A stretch of 64,000 nucleotides of DNA from Deinococcus hopiensis KR-140 (GTDB lineage: Bacteria > Deinococcota > Deinococci > Deinococcales > Deinococcaceae): NCBI RefSeq assembly GCF_900176165.1, contig NZ_FWWU01000007.1, forward strand, positions 326,659 to 390,658, written 5' to 3'. The notes under the pieces were generated by a model that was given only the letters and a program-made list of their open reading frames with translations, ran no database searches and had not been told where the DNA came from. A program made the position numbers and the translations under genes. Below are positions 1-7,860 of this stretch, in pieces. Position 1 is the first letter of the stretch, and each line of letters opens with the position of its first letter.

Positions 1-748
1 TCTGACCCTCCTGAAGCTGGGCCTGCACCGCCCGGGCCAGCGCCTGGATAAGCGCGTCACCCACGTCGTGGCCCTGCTGATCATTCACGGCTTTGAGGCC
101 GTCCAGATCCACAAACGCCAGACCGACCCGTTCCGGTCCAGCTTGCCACGCCTGCAGCAAGGCTGCCTCAAAGGCACGCCGATTCCCCAACTGCGTCAAG
201 GGGTCGGTCAGTGCGGAGCACGCCATCCGCTGCAGGGCCTGCTCGGTGAAGTTCAGGAGCCACGCCAGCATGCCACCGGCGACCAGGGCAGTGACGGTAC
301 TCCAGACGATCGCCATGCCTTCGAGAGGCATGAGGTTAAAGCAGAGCCCACCGATGATGAGGCCGTACAACGCGAACAGCAAGACGCCACGCACGCCCAG
401 GGAGACAGCGGCCAATACGGTAGGGAGGACCAGTAAGGCGCTGTAGGCGGTGAAGCCTGAACTGAACAACGACTCCACTTGCACTGGGCGGTTGAATCCC
501 ACCAGGAAGGGAGGCAGAAACAGAAGGAGGAGCAGGGGACCCAGAGGCGTTGGCCCTTGGCTCAAGGTCTGGGCCATCACGACAATCCCGACGAGAATCA
601 GACCGTAGCTGAGGTTGTGGGTGTCTCCCAACACGATCTGCAGCAAGACCGCCAATATGGGAACCGCCGCCATGAGGAGCAGGCTGTAGCGCTGGAGTTG
701 CGCATGAGGCGCTTGTCGGAGAGGAGAAGGAGTAAAGAAGGCCCACAT
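1..748 (-). CDS. Membrane-anchored diguanylate cyclase (GGDEF), cut by window edge
   Basis: Reading the minus strand from ATG 748-746 gives about 249 residues that run off the window. The first ~170 residues contain several hydrophobic stretches (five or six predicted membrane segments). They are followed by the start of a GGDEF domain: the DPLTQLGNRRAF motif, then FVDLDGLKAVNDQQGHDVGD, which holds the metal- and substrate-binding residues seen in active cyclases. The GG(D/E)EF signature itself lies outside the window, so activity cannot be judged. The likely role is making c-di-GMP from GTP at the inner face of the membrane. A GAGG sequence lies 8-9 bases before the start. The leader upstream looks strongly structured. 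A second protein of the same design lies at 59884-60882. Confidence 0.85.
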   Translation of the reverse strand, partial: MWAFFTPSPLRQAPHAQLQRYSLLLMAAVPILAVLLQIVLGDTHNLSYGLILVGIVVMAQTLSQGPTPLGPLLLLLFLPPFLVGFNRPVQVESLFSSGFTAYSALLVLPTVLAAVSLGVRGVLLFALYGLIIGGLCFNLMPLEGMAIVWSTVTALVAGGMLAWLLNFTEQALQRMACSALTDPLTQLGNRRAFEAALLQAWQAGPERVGLAFVDLDGLKAVNDQQGHDVGDALIQALARAVQAQLQEGQ

Positions 749-760
749 AGGGTACCTCGG

Positions 761-828
761 TCGCATCGGAGCGACCCCTCCTCCCGCCGGAGTGCGGAAA
801 GGTCGGCCGAAGGGGAAAGGCGATGCGA
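761..828 (-). promoter_or_regulatory. Structured leader in front of the diguanylate cyclase gene
   Basis: The 8-base arms TCGCATCG (761-768) and CGATGCGA (821-828) are exactly complementary and enclose a nested pairing of CCCCT (775-779) with AGGGG (811-815) plus further GC-rich pairing. The element ends 13 bases before the start codon on the minus strand. It could be a structured 5' UTR or cis-regulatory RNA. It does not match the c-di-GMP-I (GEMM) consensus as I know it. The class is unknown and it may only be a stable GC-rich leader. Confidence 0.35.
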
Positions 829-1133
829 GAAACTAAGCCCCACTTGGGGTAACCTCCCTACCATGCCCGTGTGTTGACTCAAGCACGCTTCAACAGCGTG
901 AAGACACCTTTATTCGGAAGGTCCGATCTGTCCAAGAACGACGAGTTGCGTCATTCCAAAGGGCAGTCTGGGCAATCACATTTTCTCTGGAGATGAGAGC
1001 ATATCAACACCTCACAAAGTTCGCGAAGGTGGGCTTTAGTACGAAGCATCTGCTCTAATAAGAGATGCGGTTAAATCAACACATCATATAGCTCTGCCTA
1101 ACACGTCTGCATTCTTAAGATCGGAAATAATAC
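829..1133. other. Low-GC intergenic stretch, no gene seen
   Basis: About 300 bases clearly richer in A+T than the neighbouring genes lie between the divergent diguanylate cyclase and the hypothetical gene at 1134. A short hairpin (CCCCACTTGGGG, 839-850) sits near the left end. It probably holds promoters for both directions, but I could not pick convincing -35/-10 pairs. Confidence 0.4.
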
Positions 1134-1487
1134 ATGACGGATAGAAATTTCACACCCTACGCTGCACTGACCTCAGTTCCTCCCGTCAGCACGGCAACCC
1201 CAGATTCACTCGTCATGCCTCTTTCTCCCGCGTCCCTGCAAGGTCCGGGGCGCCTCACCGTTCATCTGACCCTTCATGGCGACGCGTTTGCCTTGAGATA
1301 CCAGGCCAAAGCCGGCGGCTACACCTGGACTGGAAAAGAGTGGCAGCGAGAAATCAGTACAGCCGTCCTTGGTGAGGGCGCCACCGAGATGGACCTCGGG
1401 AGGGAGAGGTTGCTGGGCCTGGCGAGAGCCGAAGCAGCCATGTTCACCTGTGCTTCCAGTCTGGATACTCCTGTGCTCAGCGCGTAA
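1134..1487 (+). CDS. Hypothetical protein, 117 aa
   Basis: The open frame runs from ATG 1134 to a TAA at 1485. It has no signal peptide, membrane segment or motif that I recognise. Residues ~35-75 look like short beta strands (LTVHLTLHGDAFALRYQ, then GGYTWTGKEWQRE), and a helical tail rich in Ala, Arg and Glu follows. The start follows the low-GC intergenic region without a clear Shine-Dalgarno sequence. It heads a small same-strand group with the genes at 1671 and 2017. Codon use fits the surrounding high-GC genes, so it is probably real, but its function is unknown. Confidence 0.5.
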   Translation: MTDRNFTPYAALTSVPPVSTATPDSLVMPLSPASLQGPGRLTVHLTLHGDAFALRYQAKAGGYTWTGKEWQREISTAVLGEGATEMDLGRERLLGLARAEAAMFTCASSLDTPVLSA

Positions 1488-1670
1488 GACCAACGCGGTA
1501 ATTCACCGGAATGACGTTATGAACGGATGGGTGGTGCGGTCGCTCCACTCATCCCCTAAACCTGCAATGCAACTCGCACACGAGTTTTGCACTACCGGGT
1601 CGTCCAAAGGCGAACGGATGTACAGGTTTCGGCGTTGTTCCGTCACACCGAGGTTCAAGAGGAGCAGCAT

Positions 1671-1985
1671 ATGAGTACATTGGTTTTAAAAGGACAGTGG
1701 CAAGGAGAGGTCAACTCAGCCGATCGGCACTTCTGCGGTGTCGTCCACGAGTCAGGCGAGGCCAGCGTAGTGGCAGGTACCCAAGTGAAGGTTACGTTCA
1801 CTGGTGGGACGCACAGGCAAGAACATTCGACAGACTTTCACGGACAATACATCCTTGATGGGCTGGAGCCGAGCCGCTTCGTCCTGACCAGTTTTATCCG
1901 CAAGGACAGAGACGCGGGGCAGCGGGGTGAGCAGTCCGGGAATGAGGTGCAGTTGTGGGGTGGCGAACTCTACTCCACGCCCTGA
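1671..1985 (+). CDS. Small protein with a carboxypeptidase-regulatory-like fold, 104 aa
   Basis: I chose ATG 1671, which follows AAGAGGAGCAGCAT, rather than the longer open frame. Residues ~33-70 read as a short beta-sandwich repeat: TQVKVTFTGG, then a turn, then FHGQYILDGLEPSRFVLTS. The G-x-Y-x-L-x-G-L-x-P pattern is typical of carboxypeptidase-regulatory-like domains, which usually serve as adhesion or scaffold modules. There is no signal peptide, so an intracellular location or a truncated ancestor is possible. It sits between two other small unknown genes on the same strand. The domain assignment is inference from pattern only. Confidence 0.5.
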   Translation: MSTLVLKGQWQGEVNSADRHFCGVVHESGEASVVAGTQVKVTFTGGTHRQEHSTDFHGQYILDGLEPSRFVLTSFIRKDRDAGQRGEQSGNEVQLWGGELYSTP

Positions 1986-2016
1986 AGTTTAGACGCCTCA
2001 AAAGCCAGGAGACCTC

Positions 2017-2349
2017 ATGTTGATCGGGTACGTCCGTTCGGCGGAACTGCTGGAGCTGCCCTTCACGCAGGCCACACGGCTTATGACTGCTGGTTGTCAG
2101 GTCATCTACATTGAGATGAGCAGCGGAGATCATCTTCAGCGTCCAGTGCTGCACCGGGCGGTAGAGAGTTTGCGTCCCAGCGACGTTTTGCTGGTCAGTG
2201 ACAGTGACCGACTGAGCCGCAATGATTTGCAAATGGAGATCTTGTTGCGTCGCATTCGTGTGCAACAAGCCTCACTGCATCTTCTGGGCCCTGAAGGTGA
2301 GGTGCTCGGGGCGTTGAGCTCGTCCGTCCTCGGGAGACCTCACGCCTGA
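2017..2349 (+). CDS. Stand-alone serine-recombinase (resolvase) catalytic-domain-like protein, 110 aa
   Basis: The N-terminus MLIGYVRSAE resembles the IGYARVS start of serine recombinases, and the segment DVLLVSDSDRLSRN matches the conserved region with the catalytic Asp and the two Arg (DRLxR). The usual C-terminal helix-turn-helix DNA-binding domain is missing: the protein ends about 25 residues after DRLSR. The spacing around the expected catalytic serine is unusual (YVRSAE, not YARVS). It may therefore be an inactive remnant, a regulator, or a partner that needs another DNA-binding subunit. It lies beside a dense IS cluster. Confidence 0.6.
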   Translation: MLIGYVRSAELLELPFTQATRLMTAGCQVIYIEMSSGDHLQRPVLHRAVESLRPSDVLLVSDSDRLSRNDLQMEILLRRIRVQQASLHLLGPEGEVLGALSSSVLGRPHA

Positions 2350-2608
2350 CTGGAGCTGTCGTCAGCCTCGTCTCTGACGGCTCTGGGTGTGGAAGCGGTC
2401 CATGAGAAGCCTTGCTTTGCCCTGTCTGACCAAATAGCACCTTGGCCCAGGACATGTGGCGGTGGGGCGTCCAACAAACGCACCATGCCGTTGAGGGCAT
2501 TTGTCCAAGCATATCCGCAGCCGTCCCTTCTGATCACGCTCCAAATTGACTGGACACTTGTTTTCCTCTTACCTGCATAGAATTTGTCAGGACATCAGGA
2601 CTCGCGCC

Positions 2609-2845
2609 TCACTTGGATTGGTAGTACTTGTGTATGTATTGAATCAGCTCCCACGACTCTTCCAGTGACGTATTTCTATTTCCCCAGGAGAATGTGATCG
2701 AGTACTCAGCATCCCCATCTGAGTGATACCCCGCCCGCTGCTGAAATTCGGGAAGTGAGAGTCCCCAGGCATCGTATTGCTCAATCAATGCCCGGAGCTC
2801 TTCAAGATTGGAGATGGAGTGTCCGCCAGAATACGTCCATTGCAT
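2609..2845 (-). CDS. Hypothetical protein, 78 aa
   Basis: A complete small frame from ATG 2845, with lower GC than the neighbouring genes. The sequence is acidic and aromatic (NLEELRALIEQYDAWGLSL near the N-terminus, ESWELIQYIHKYYQSK at the end) and looks like a small alpha/beta protein. There is no signal peptide or membrane segment. Its composition and isolation beside transposon debris suggest recent acquisition. Size and charge would fit an immunity or antitoxin type protein, but nothing in the sequence proves that. Confidence 0.5.
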   Translation of the reverse strand: MQWTYSGGHSISNLEELRALIEQYDAWGLSLPEFQQRAGYHSDGDAEYSITFSWGNRNTSLEESWELIQYIHKYYQSK

Positions 2846-2984
2846 ACATCAGCTTAAGCGATTCGAAAAAATTTGCCTCTTCTCTTTAAGAAGCGCCAAT
2901 GTGACCACTCACCGACACTCCAGGTCTCAGGACATCAGCCGGTAATACTGGAGTTGCAAGGGTTTAGGCGCTTGTACGCTTTTG

Positions 2985-4640
2985 GTGCAGCCAGCTCCCC
3001 CGAGAGGACCCACAGCCGAAGGAGGTCAAACCCAGCGCGGCCATACATCTGCCGCTTAATGGTCTTCAGCAGGTTGACTGCGCCTTCGGTTGGAACATTG
3101 CTATAGGGCACGGTGAGCGCTGCTTGTAGCGCTCACCCCTCTCGCTGGAGACCCTTGGCAAAGTTGATCAGATCCGTCATTCCACTCGCGATAACCTTTT
3201 CGGCCCAGGTGTGGAAGCTTCACCCTGACGGGTTCGCAGCATGGTGCGGAACGTATGGACCAACTCCCCAGTCCGGCACAGGGGGCAGGCGTGGAGCCAT
3301 TTGAGAAGTGCCTGCTGATCATTCTCCAGTTCGTCCGGGAACGAGAACAGCAGTCAGGAGGCTGCTTTGACCGTCAGGGCTGGAGGACTGGCTCCAGCCT
3401 GAGGGTGCCCATTTCGTACAGCAGGGGTTCTGAACGGGCCCGGCGTCGTTGGTGCGGGGGCTTCACCCGTTCCTGCGCCCAGAGGCTGACCCGACGTTTT
3501 GGACCCGCATAGCCCGCCTGAACGAGGTCGCGGTAGAGCTGACTGGCGTTGTGGCAGCCCCACGCCCAGCGCTCTGCCAGAGGGTCTTGAAATGGCATCA
3601 GGATGCTTGGGGGCCGGGCATGCCGTCTGCGACTCACCTGTCCCTGACTGCGAATGGCACGGTAAACCGTGGCCCGGTGGACGCCAGAGGTGCGGACAAT
3701 CTCGGCGATGCTGTGGCCCTGTTGGGATTGCGCATAGAATTCGGCATATTGTGCTTGTTTGCGCTCCGTCGCCTCCTGGCTCGACCGTTCTGCTGAAGCA
3801 GGATGGAGGGGAAGCACCGTGTGCTTCCCCTCCGACCCGAGCACTCGCTGTAGACTCTCCCGGGGTCTTTGAACCTGACGTTCCAGCGCCTCGCGCAGGT
3901 TTTTCACCAGGTGCCACCGGTCCAGGACGTGTTGGGCTTGAGGGGCCCCTTTGGTAACGCCTCGTGCATATTCTGTGGACCGATTTCGAGTCACCACTTC
4001 GAATTCAGAATGACCTCGGAGCCAGTGGGCAGGGTCGTCGCTGTACGGTCAAGCAGCATCTCAACAGGTTTGCCCGTGTCCAGGTCAATGACAGGGATGC
4101 CGTAACGTGTTCCCCACTTGAAGTGAAATCGTCGACTCCAACATGCTTGAGGGATGATGGGGGAGGGACAGGGGTCATGCGCCGCATGACCCTGGAGATA
4201 AGTGGTGCGGGAACGCTGTACGCCCCAAATCCGACCAATGCGCCGACTGACGCTCGCCCCACCTTGAAGAGCTGACTCCTGAAGAGTTGCAGCGAGGCGG
4301 TGGGTCATACGGGCAGACCGCTTGGCGATGTCGGGGAGCCTTTCACAGAACACCTGTCCAAGACAGGTGTTCTCCCGACAGCGGAACCTTCGGACACGGA
4401 GTTGAGGGTGGACAGTACGCCCGAGTCAGGGTAAATCGGCCAACGTGCGCGGGTAACGGCTGTGGGGAGACTGCTGGAAACGGTCTGACAGGACGGACAG
4501 GTTGCTGAACGGCTGGAGACCCGAGCGGTCATCAGAGGCTGCTCAGCACTGCACGTGACAGAGGTGATCTCCAGAGGACTTTCTGGAAACATCAAAGGGG
4601 ACCACCAGTCGGGAATGGTCATCATGCTTCGTGGCACCAG
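2985..4640 (-). pseudogene. Wrecked ISL3-family transposase
   Basis: Pieces of one transposase appear in order on the minus strand but in different frames. The N-terminal zinc-finger region holds ATCPSCQT near 4480-4520. Next comes FCERLPDIAKRSARMTHRLA at about 4290-4350. A central part contains the family's HVLDRWHLVKNLREALERQV (around 3880-3930). The C-terminal EGAVNLLKTIKRQMYGRAGFD lies around 3020-3080. ISL3 transposases are normally single proteins of about 400-550 aa, so at least three frameshifts have broken this one. I could not define its terminal repeats. It is a relic. Confidence 0.75.
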
Positions 4641-4781
4641 GGCCAGACGGGTTGCACCAAAAGCGTGCAAGAGCCGGTTTAGAGGAGGCGCAGTTCAGGA
4701 TGGGTGGTTTGCTCCTCGAAGGCCACAGGGGAGCGGTGGCAGGGCGACGAGTGACGTCGTTGCTGGCTGTAAAACACCTGA

Positions 4782-4843
4782 GAGCATTTGTCAAAAAGAG
4801 GACTCATTTTTGATCGAGTAGAGCGAACTTGAAACAAATGCTC
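4782..4843 (+). repeat. MITE copy A (internally deleted, 62 bp)
   Basis: Starts GAGCATTTGTC and ends in ACAAATGCTC, an inverted repeat nearly identical to the ends of the neighbouring IS630 element. The internal AAAAAGAGGACTCATTTTT segment matches the other copies (23279, 26954, 60947), but the central hairpin is missing. Its right end shares the TA at 4844-4845 with the left end of the IS630 copy. Confidence 0.75.
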
Positions 4844-4845
4844 TA

Positions 4846-5830
4846 GAGCATTTGACATCATAAGAGGGTGAAGAAGCGGGTCGGGGCACGCAGATACAGC
4901 GTTGATCTTCGAGAACGGATTGTCGCAGCGGCGCTGAAGGAGAAGAACCATCAGCGGGTGGCTGAAACGTTCGACGTCGATGTGCGAACGATCGCGTTGT
5001 ATCTGAAGAAACACGAGGTAGGCACCTTGACGCACGTGAAGCGCCCGACTGGGCGTCGCCCACGGGTGCACAGCGAGCATGAGCAAGTCCTCCAGCAACT
5101 GGAGGAGGACTTGGACGCCACCCTCGAAGAACATGCCCGCAAGTTGGAAGCTGTGACAGGACTGAAGATCAGTTATCGAACGGTGGACCGAGTCTTCCGT
5201 CGGCATGGCGTCACCTACAAAAAAAACGCGGGTCGCGTGCGCACAGAAGGAGGAACTGCGTCAGCAGTTCCTGAACGACCTGAAGCCGTACCTGCAGACC
5301 CCTGCCCGTCTGGTCTTTCTTGACGAGAGCGGCTTCCACACGGCCATGACCCGAGGCTATGGTCGCGCGCACCACACACAGCGTGCGGTCGCTTCCGTCC
5401 CCCGCAACTGGGGACGGAACCAAACTTCGTATGCGCGCTGCAGGCGAGTGGTCCCTTTGCGCCCCTGATCCTGGACGGTGCTGTCAACGGCGTGAGTTTC
5501 GAGTGGTACGTCCGAGAAATCCTGTGCCCAGCTTTGACCCCAGGACAGGTCGTGGTGCAGGGCAATCTCTCGGCACATCACCGTGCACCCATTCGGACGC
5601 ACATCGAAGCCCGGAATTGTATGGTCCTGTTTCTGCCTCCCTACAGCCCTGACTTCAACCCGACCCAGGGCATGTTCTCTAAAGTCAAAGCCCTCGTCCG
5701 TGCCCGTGAGTGGCGAGACCGGACTGCTCTGCTTCAGGGCATTTGGGACGCTTTGAACGCCGTTTCGCTACGAGACGTTTTTGGCTGGTTCACGCACGCC
5801 TTCCCCGACATCTTCTGATGTCAAATGCTC
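4846..5830 (+). mobile_element. IS630-family element, copy 1 (985 bp)
   Basis: The 15-base terminal inverted repeats GAGCATTTGACATCA (4846-4860) and TGATGTCAAATGCTC (5816-5830) are flanked by TA on both sides (4844-4845 and 5831-5832), as expected for IS630/Tc1-type TA insertion. The only content is the disrupted transposase frame. Another 985-bp copy with nearly identical sequence lies inverted at 27073-28057. The left end abuts MITE copy A with a single shared TA. Confidence 0.9.
4868..5818 (+). pseudogene. IS630 transposase, frameshifted, catalytic residues altered
   Basis: The frame opens at GTG 4868 with a helix-turn-helix domain (YSVDLRERIVAAALKE, then VAETFDVDVRTIALYLKKH). It breaks at an A8 run (5219-5226). 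The next part, with the first catalytic Asp (LVFLDESGFHTA), is in the +1 frame. Near 5424 a missing base restores the first frame, which ends with FPDIF. The second catalytic position reads VVVQGNLSAH where the family has D-N-L, and the third reads DFNPTQGMF where the family has N-P-x-E. Two of the three DDE residues therefore appear lost (D to G, E to Q). The A8 run could allow slippage, but the residue changes argue against activity. Confidence 0.85.
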
Positions 5831-5869
5831 TAATCCACTCGAACACGTCACTGCGGTGTGGGCACAGCC

Positions 5870-6340
5870 ACCGCGGCGCTGACGCAGATCAAGTTCGACC
5901 TTCAAAGTTGAGAAGAAGCTTTCCTACACAGTGTTATCCTACCACTGTCCTTTGGTGCTCATGCTCTGGACCGCCTCCAGGCGGTCCAAGGCTGGTCGGT
6001 AGACCCCACTGCTGTACGGGCGGCCCCGGTCGGAGTGGTGGAGCAGCCTGGCTTCAGGTTGCCCTCGCTGCCAGTGGGTCCCTTGCCACAGGTGAGCGGT
6101 TTCCCAGGCTCGAGGATGTCGAGGTGAACCTCGACCAGGGCAGGTTACTGTTCTCTCATCACCCAGGGGTCTGCAAGCCTACACCCGTGGCAAGTGACCC
6201 ACCGGGCCATGTTCAGCGCCGCCGTGGCCAGTGGCGTGTGAAGACGTTCACTCATCGCCCAGCCCATGATTTTTCTGAAAAACAGGTCCACTGCCGTCGT
6301 CAGGCACAGGCTTTTCACCACTTGAGTCAGAACTGCAAAT
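5870..6340 (-). pseudogene. Remnant of an IS3-family orfB (integrase core)
   Basis: The minus strand holds FRKIMGWAMSERLHTPLATA (around 6230-6290) and, in another frame, LHHSDRGRPYSSGVY (around 6000-6050), then SMSTKGQW, a stop, DNTV, a second stop and ESFFSTLKVEL (about 5890-5960). These match the D-D-E core of IS3-type OrfB proteins, with the final Glu in ESFFSTLK. At least one frameshift and two stops make it a dead fragment. It differs in sequence from the other IS3 copies in the window. Confidence 0.7.
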
Positions 6341-6433
6341 CTCAGGTATTGAGTCGAAGGACGAAATAAAGCGGAAGCGCCCGCGCTCGGCGGGGGCTTT
6401 GCCGTTTGAGCGAAGGAGACGGTGTTGTGGAGA

Positions 6434-6640
6434 TTACCCTTCCAGAGCACTGATAATTTCCCTGGCCGCCTGGAGGGCATTCTTCTGGGCAGCCGTTTTG
6501 GCATGGGCCATTTCGTCCGACAGGTTGAAGTTGTGCTGGTCTCCATCGCGTTTCATACGGTCAAGTACCTGTAAGGCTTGAAAGCCCGGTGTAAGCGCTC
6601 TGGTCAGCGCCTCTTCCATTTTTTCTTGATGGATGTCCAT
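6434..6640 (-). CDS. Hypothetical helical protein, 68 aa
   Basis: A complete small frame from ATG 6640. The predicted protein is almost entirely helical, with alternating charged and alanine residues (ALTRALTPGFQALQVLDRMKRD, then AHAKTAAQKNALQAAREIISALEG), and has no signal peptide. It could be a small coiled-coil or regulatory protein. I recognise no family. Between it and the next minus-strand gene (6720) are only ~80 bases, so the two may share a transcript. Confidence 0.5.
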   Translation of the reverse strand: MDIHQEKMEEALTRALTPGFQALQVLDRMKRDGDQHNFNLSDEMAHAKTAAQKNALQAAREIISALEG

Positions 6641-6719
6641 GCCTTCACCCTACACTTGAGCGTCGACACCTACTGTCACCAGCCAAGCACTAAGGTACGC
6701 CTGAGCGCGTGGGTTGCAG

Positions 6720-6989
6720 TCAACTGCGGGTATCGATGTGACTGGCCCGGTTCAGTGGGTTGACGTTGTTCGGTTGCAGGCTTTGCAGGTCACGCCGAAT
6801 CCAGTATCCCGCCTCTGTCCTTGAGTCGGTATCGCGAATCGTGTTGCTCAGTAGATCTACCGCCTGCATCATCGCAAAATCTTCGGCCTGAGCGCGCGAC
6901 ATGTCCCGGTCCAGGCAGAGGACAAACCAGAGGCGAGCGAAGTGCAGTGCGGTATGGGCTTGAGGCATTTCGAGATAGTGCATCCCCAA
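6720..6989 (-). CDS. Hypothetical protein, 89 aa
   Basis: A complete minus-strand frame starting MGMHYLEMPQAHTALHF at 6989. The sequence looks like a soluble helical protein (AQAEDFAMMQAVDLLSNTIRD), with Trp/Tyr-rich segments (LWFVLCLDRDM, AGYWIRRDLQSL). It has no signal peptide or known motif. It lies 5' of the small helical gene at 6434-6640 on the same strand and may be co-transcribed with it. The downstream plus-strand DNA is degenerate. Confidence 0.5.
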   Translation of the reverse strand: MGMHYLEMPQAHTALHFARLWFVLCLDRDMSRAQAEDFAMMQAVDLLSNTIRDTDSRTEAGYWIRRDLQSLQPNNVNPLNRASHIDTRS

Positions 6990-7551
6990 TCATCCCACCG
7001 GACGCACTGTTGTGCTCAGGCATCTGCACATTCGTTGAGGCTGCAGTCTGGGGCCGGCCACCAGGCCGAAGCACAACGCTCCGCTTGCAACGCCTACCCG
7101 TGAAGCCGACAACAAATCCCGAGGAGGAGCAAGACGGTCCGCGAGACACGCAAGGCCGCCGGCACCCGGGGAAAGTCCCGCGCTCCTGAGAAGCGGGCCT
7201 ACCGCCCCCGCGGGTCACCCCCCTCGGGCCGTGGAGCGCCGTGACCCTGCTCTACACCATGGCCATCGACCTCCCCGCCAGCCCGGCCTGCGGTTCTAAC
7301 CCTCCCTGATTGGTACGCCTCCGGCTACGCCCGGGGCGCCGCTCTATTCCGGCTGACAGCCCCCATCTCCCCCTGGGCCTGGCCCCGCTCGGCCTCTGCC
7401 TGCCCGCCGCTGCTCACGCCCAGATGGATGAACGCCACATTAAGGGCACAGCATCGTTTGACTGGAAGTTTCGCGATCTCTAGATCTCTACATCCTGCGG
7501 AGCGTGAGCACCGTGCTCCCAGATGCCGAGTAGACGGGCCAGGCCTGCCTG
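6990..7551. other. GC-rich stretch without a convincing gene
   Basis: No frame here has coding character that survives inspection on either strand. Short direct and inverted GC-rich words are present but no terminal repeats. It may be decayed coding DNA between the hypothetical genes and the remnant at 7552. Confidence 0.3.
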
Positions 7552-7860
7552 ATGTTCAAGTGCACGGGAAATAGGGACGTGCACTTCTACGTGACCATGC
7601 CGCAGCGGCGGAGTCCCGAGGGCAGCCCAATCAACCTGGGCAAACGGGTGGGCAACCTCTACCGCGTGACCGACCAGTTGGGATGGGAAGCGCTCAGCCC
7701 CAAGCTCAGCGTGGAGGGCTACCTTCCAGTGCAAAACAAGACGCTCGCCTCTGACGAGACGTCCTCCATCCGCATCTGCAACGCCTTGCTTGACGCCAAG
7801 GTCGTCAAGGTTATGCACCGAGGGCCGTCCTGGTGCCGCCCAGCCCCGTCTCAACGTCAC
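7552..7860 (+). pseudogene. N-terminal remnant of an unidentified exported-type protein
   Basis: The first ~85 residues of a plus-strand frame look coding: FKCTGNRDVHFYVTMP, later GNLYRVTDQLGWEA and NALLDAKVVKVM. The alternation of strands, with one Cys early and a 'YRVDD' type segment, resembles secreted domains in which a C-x-G-N strand is followed by V-Y-R and W-x-x-S-x-D. After about 7815 the reading becomes Arg/Ser/Pro-rich and no longer looks like protein. The same frame is interrupted by a stop just before the ATG. I take it as a piece of a decayed gene. The family suggestion is weak. Confidence 0.3.

Noticed and set aside
761..828. c-di-GMP riboswitch before the diguanylate cyclase
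   Set aside because: The paired leader lacks the conserved GEMM core words, so I kept it only as an unassigned structured leader.
5219..5226. A8 run as proof of functional programmed frameshifting in the IS630 transposase
   Set aside because: The run sits in the right place, but two DDE residues also look mutated and a second compensating deletion is present, so loss of function is more likely.
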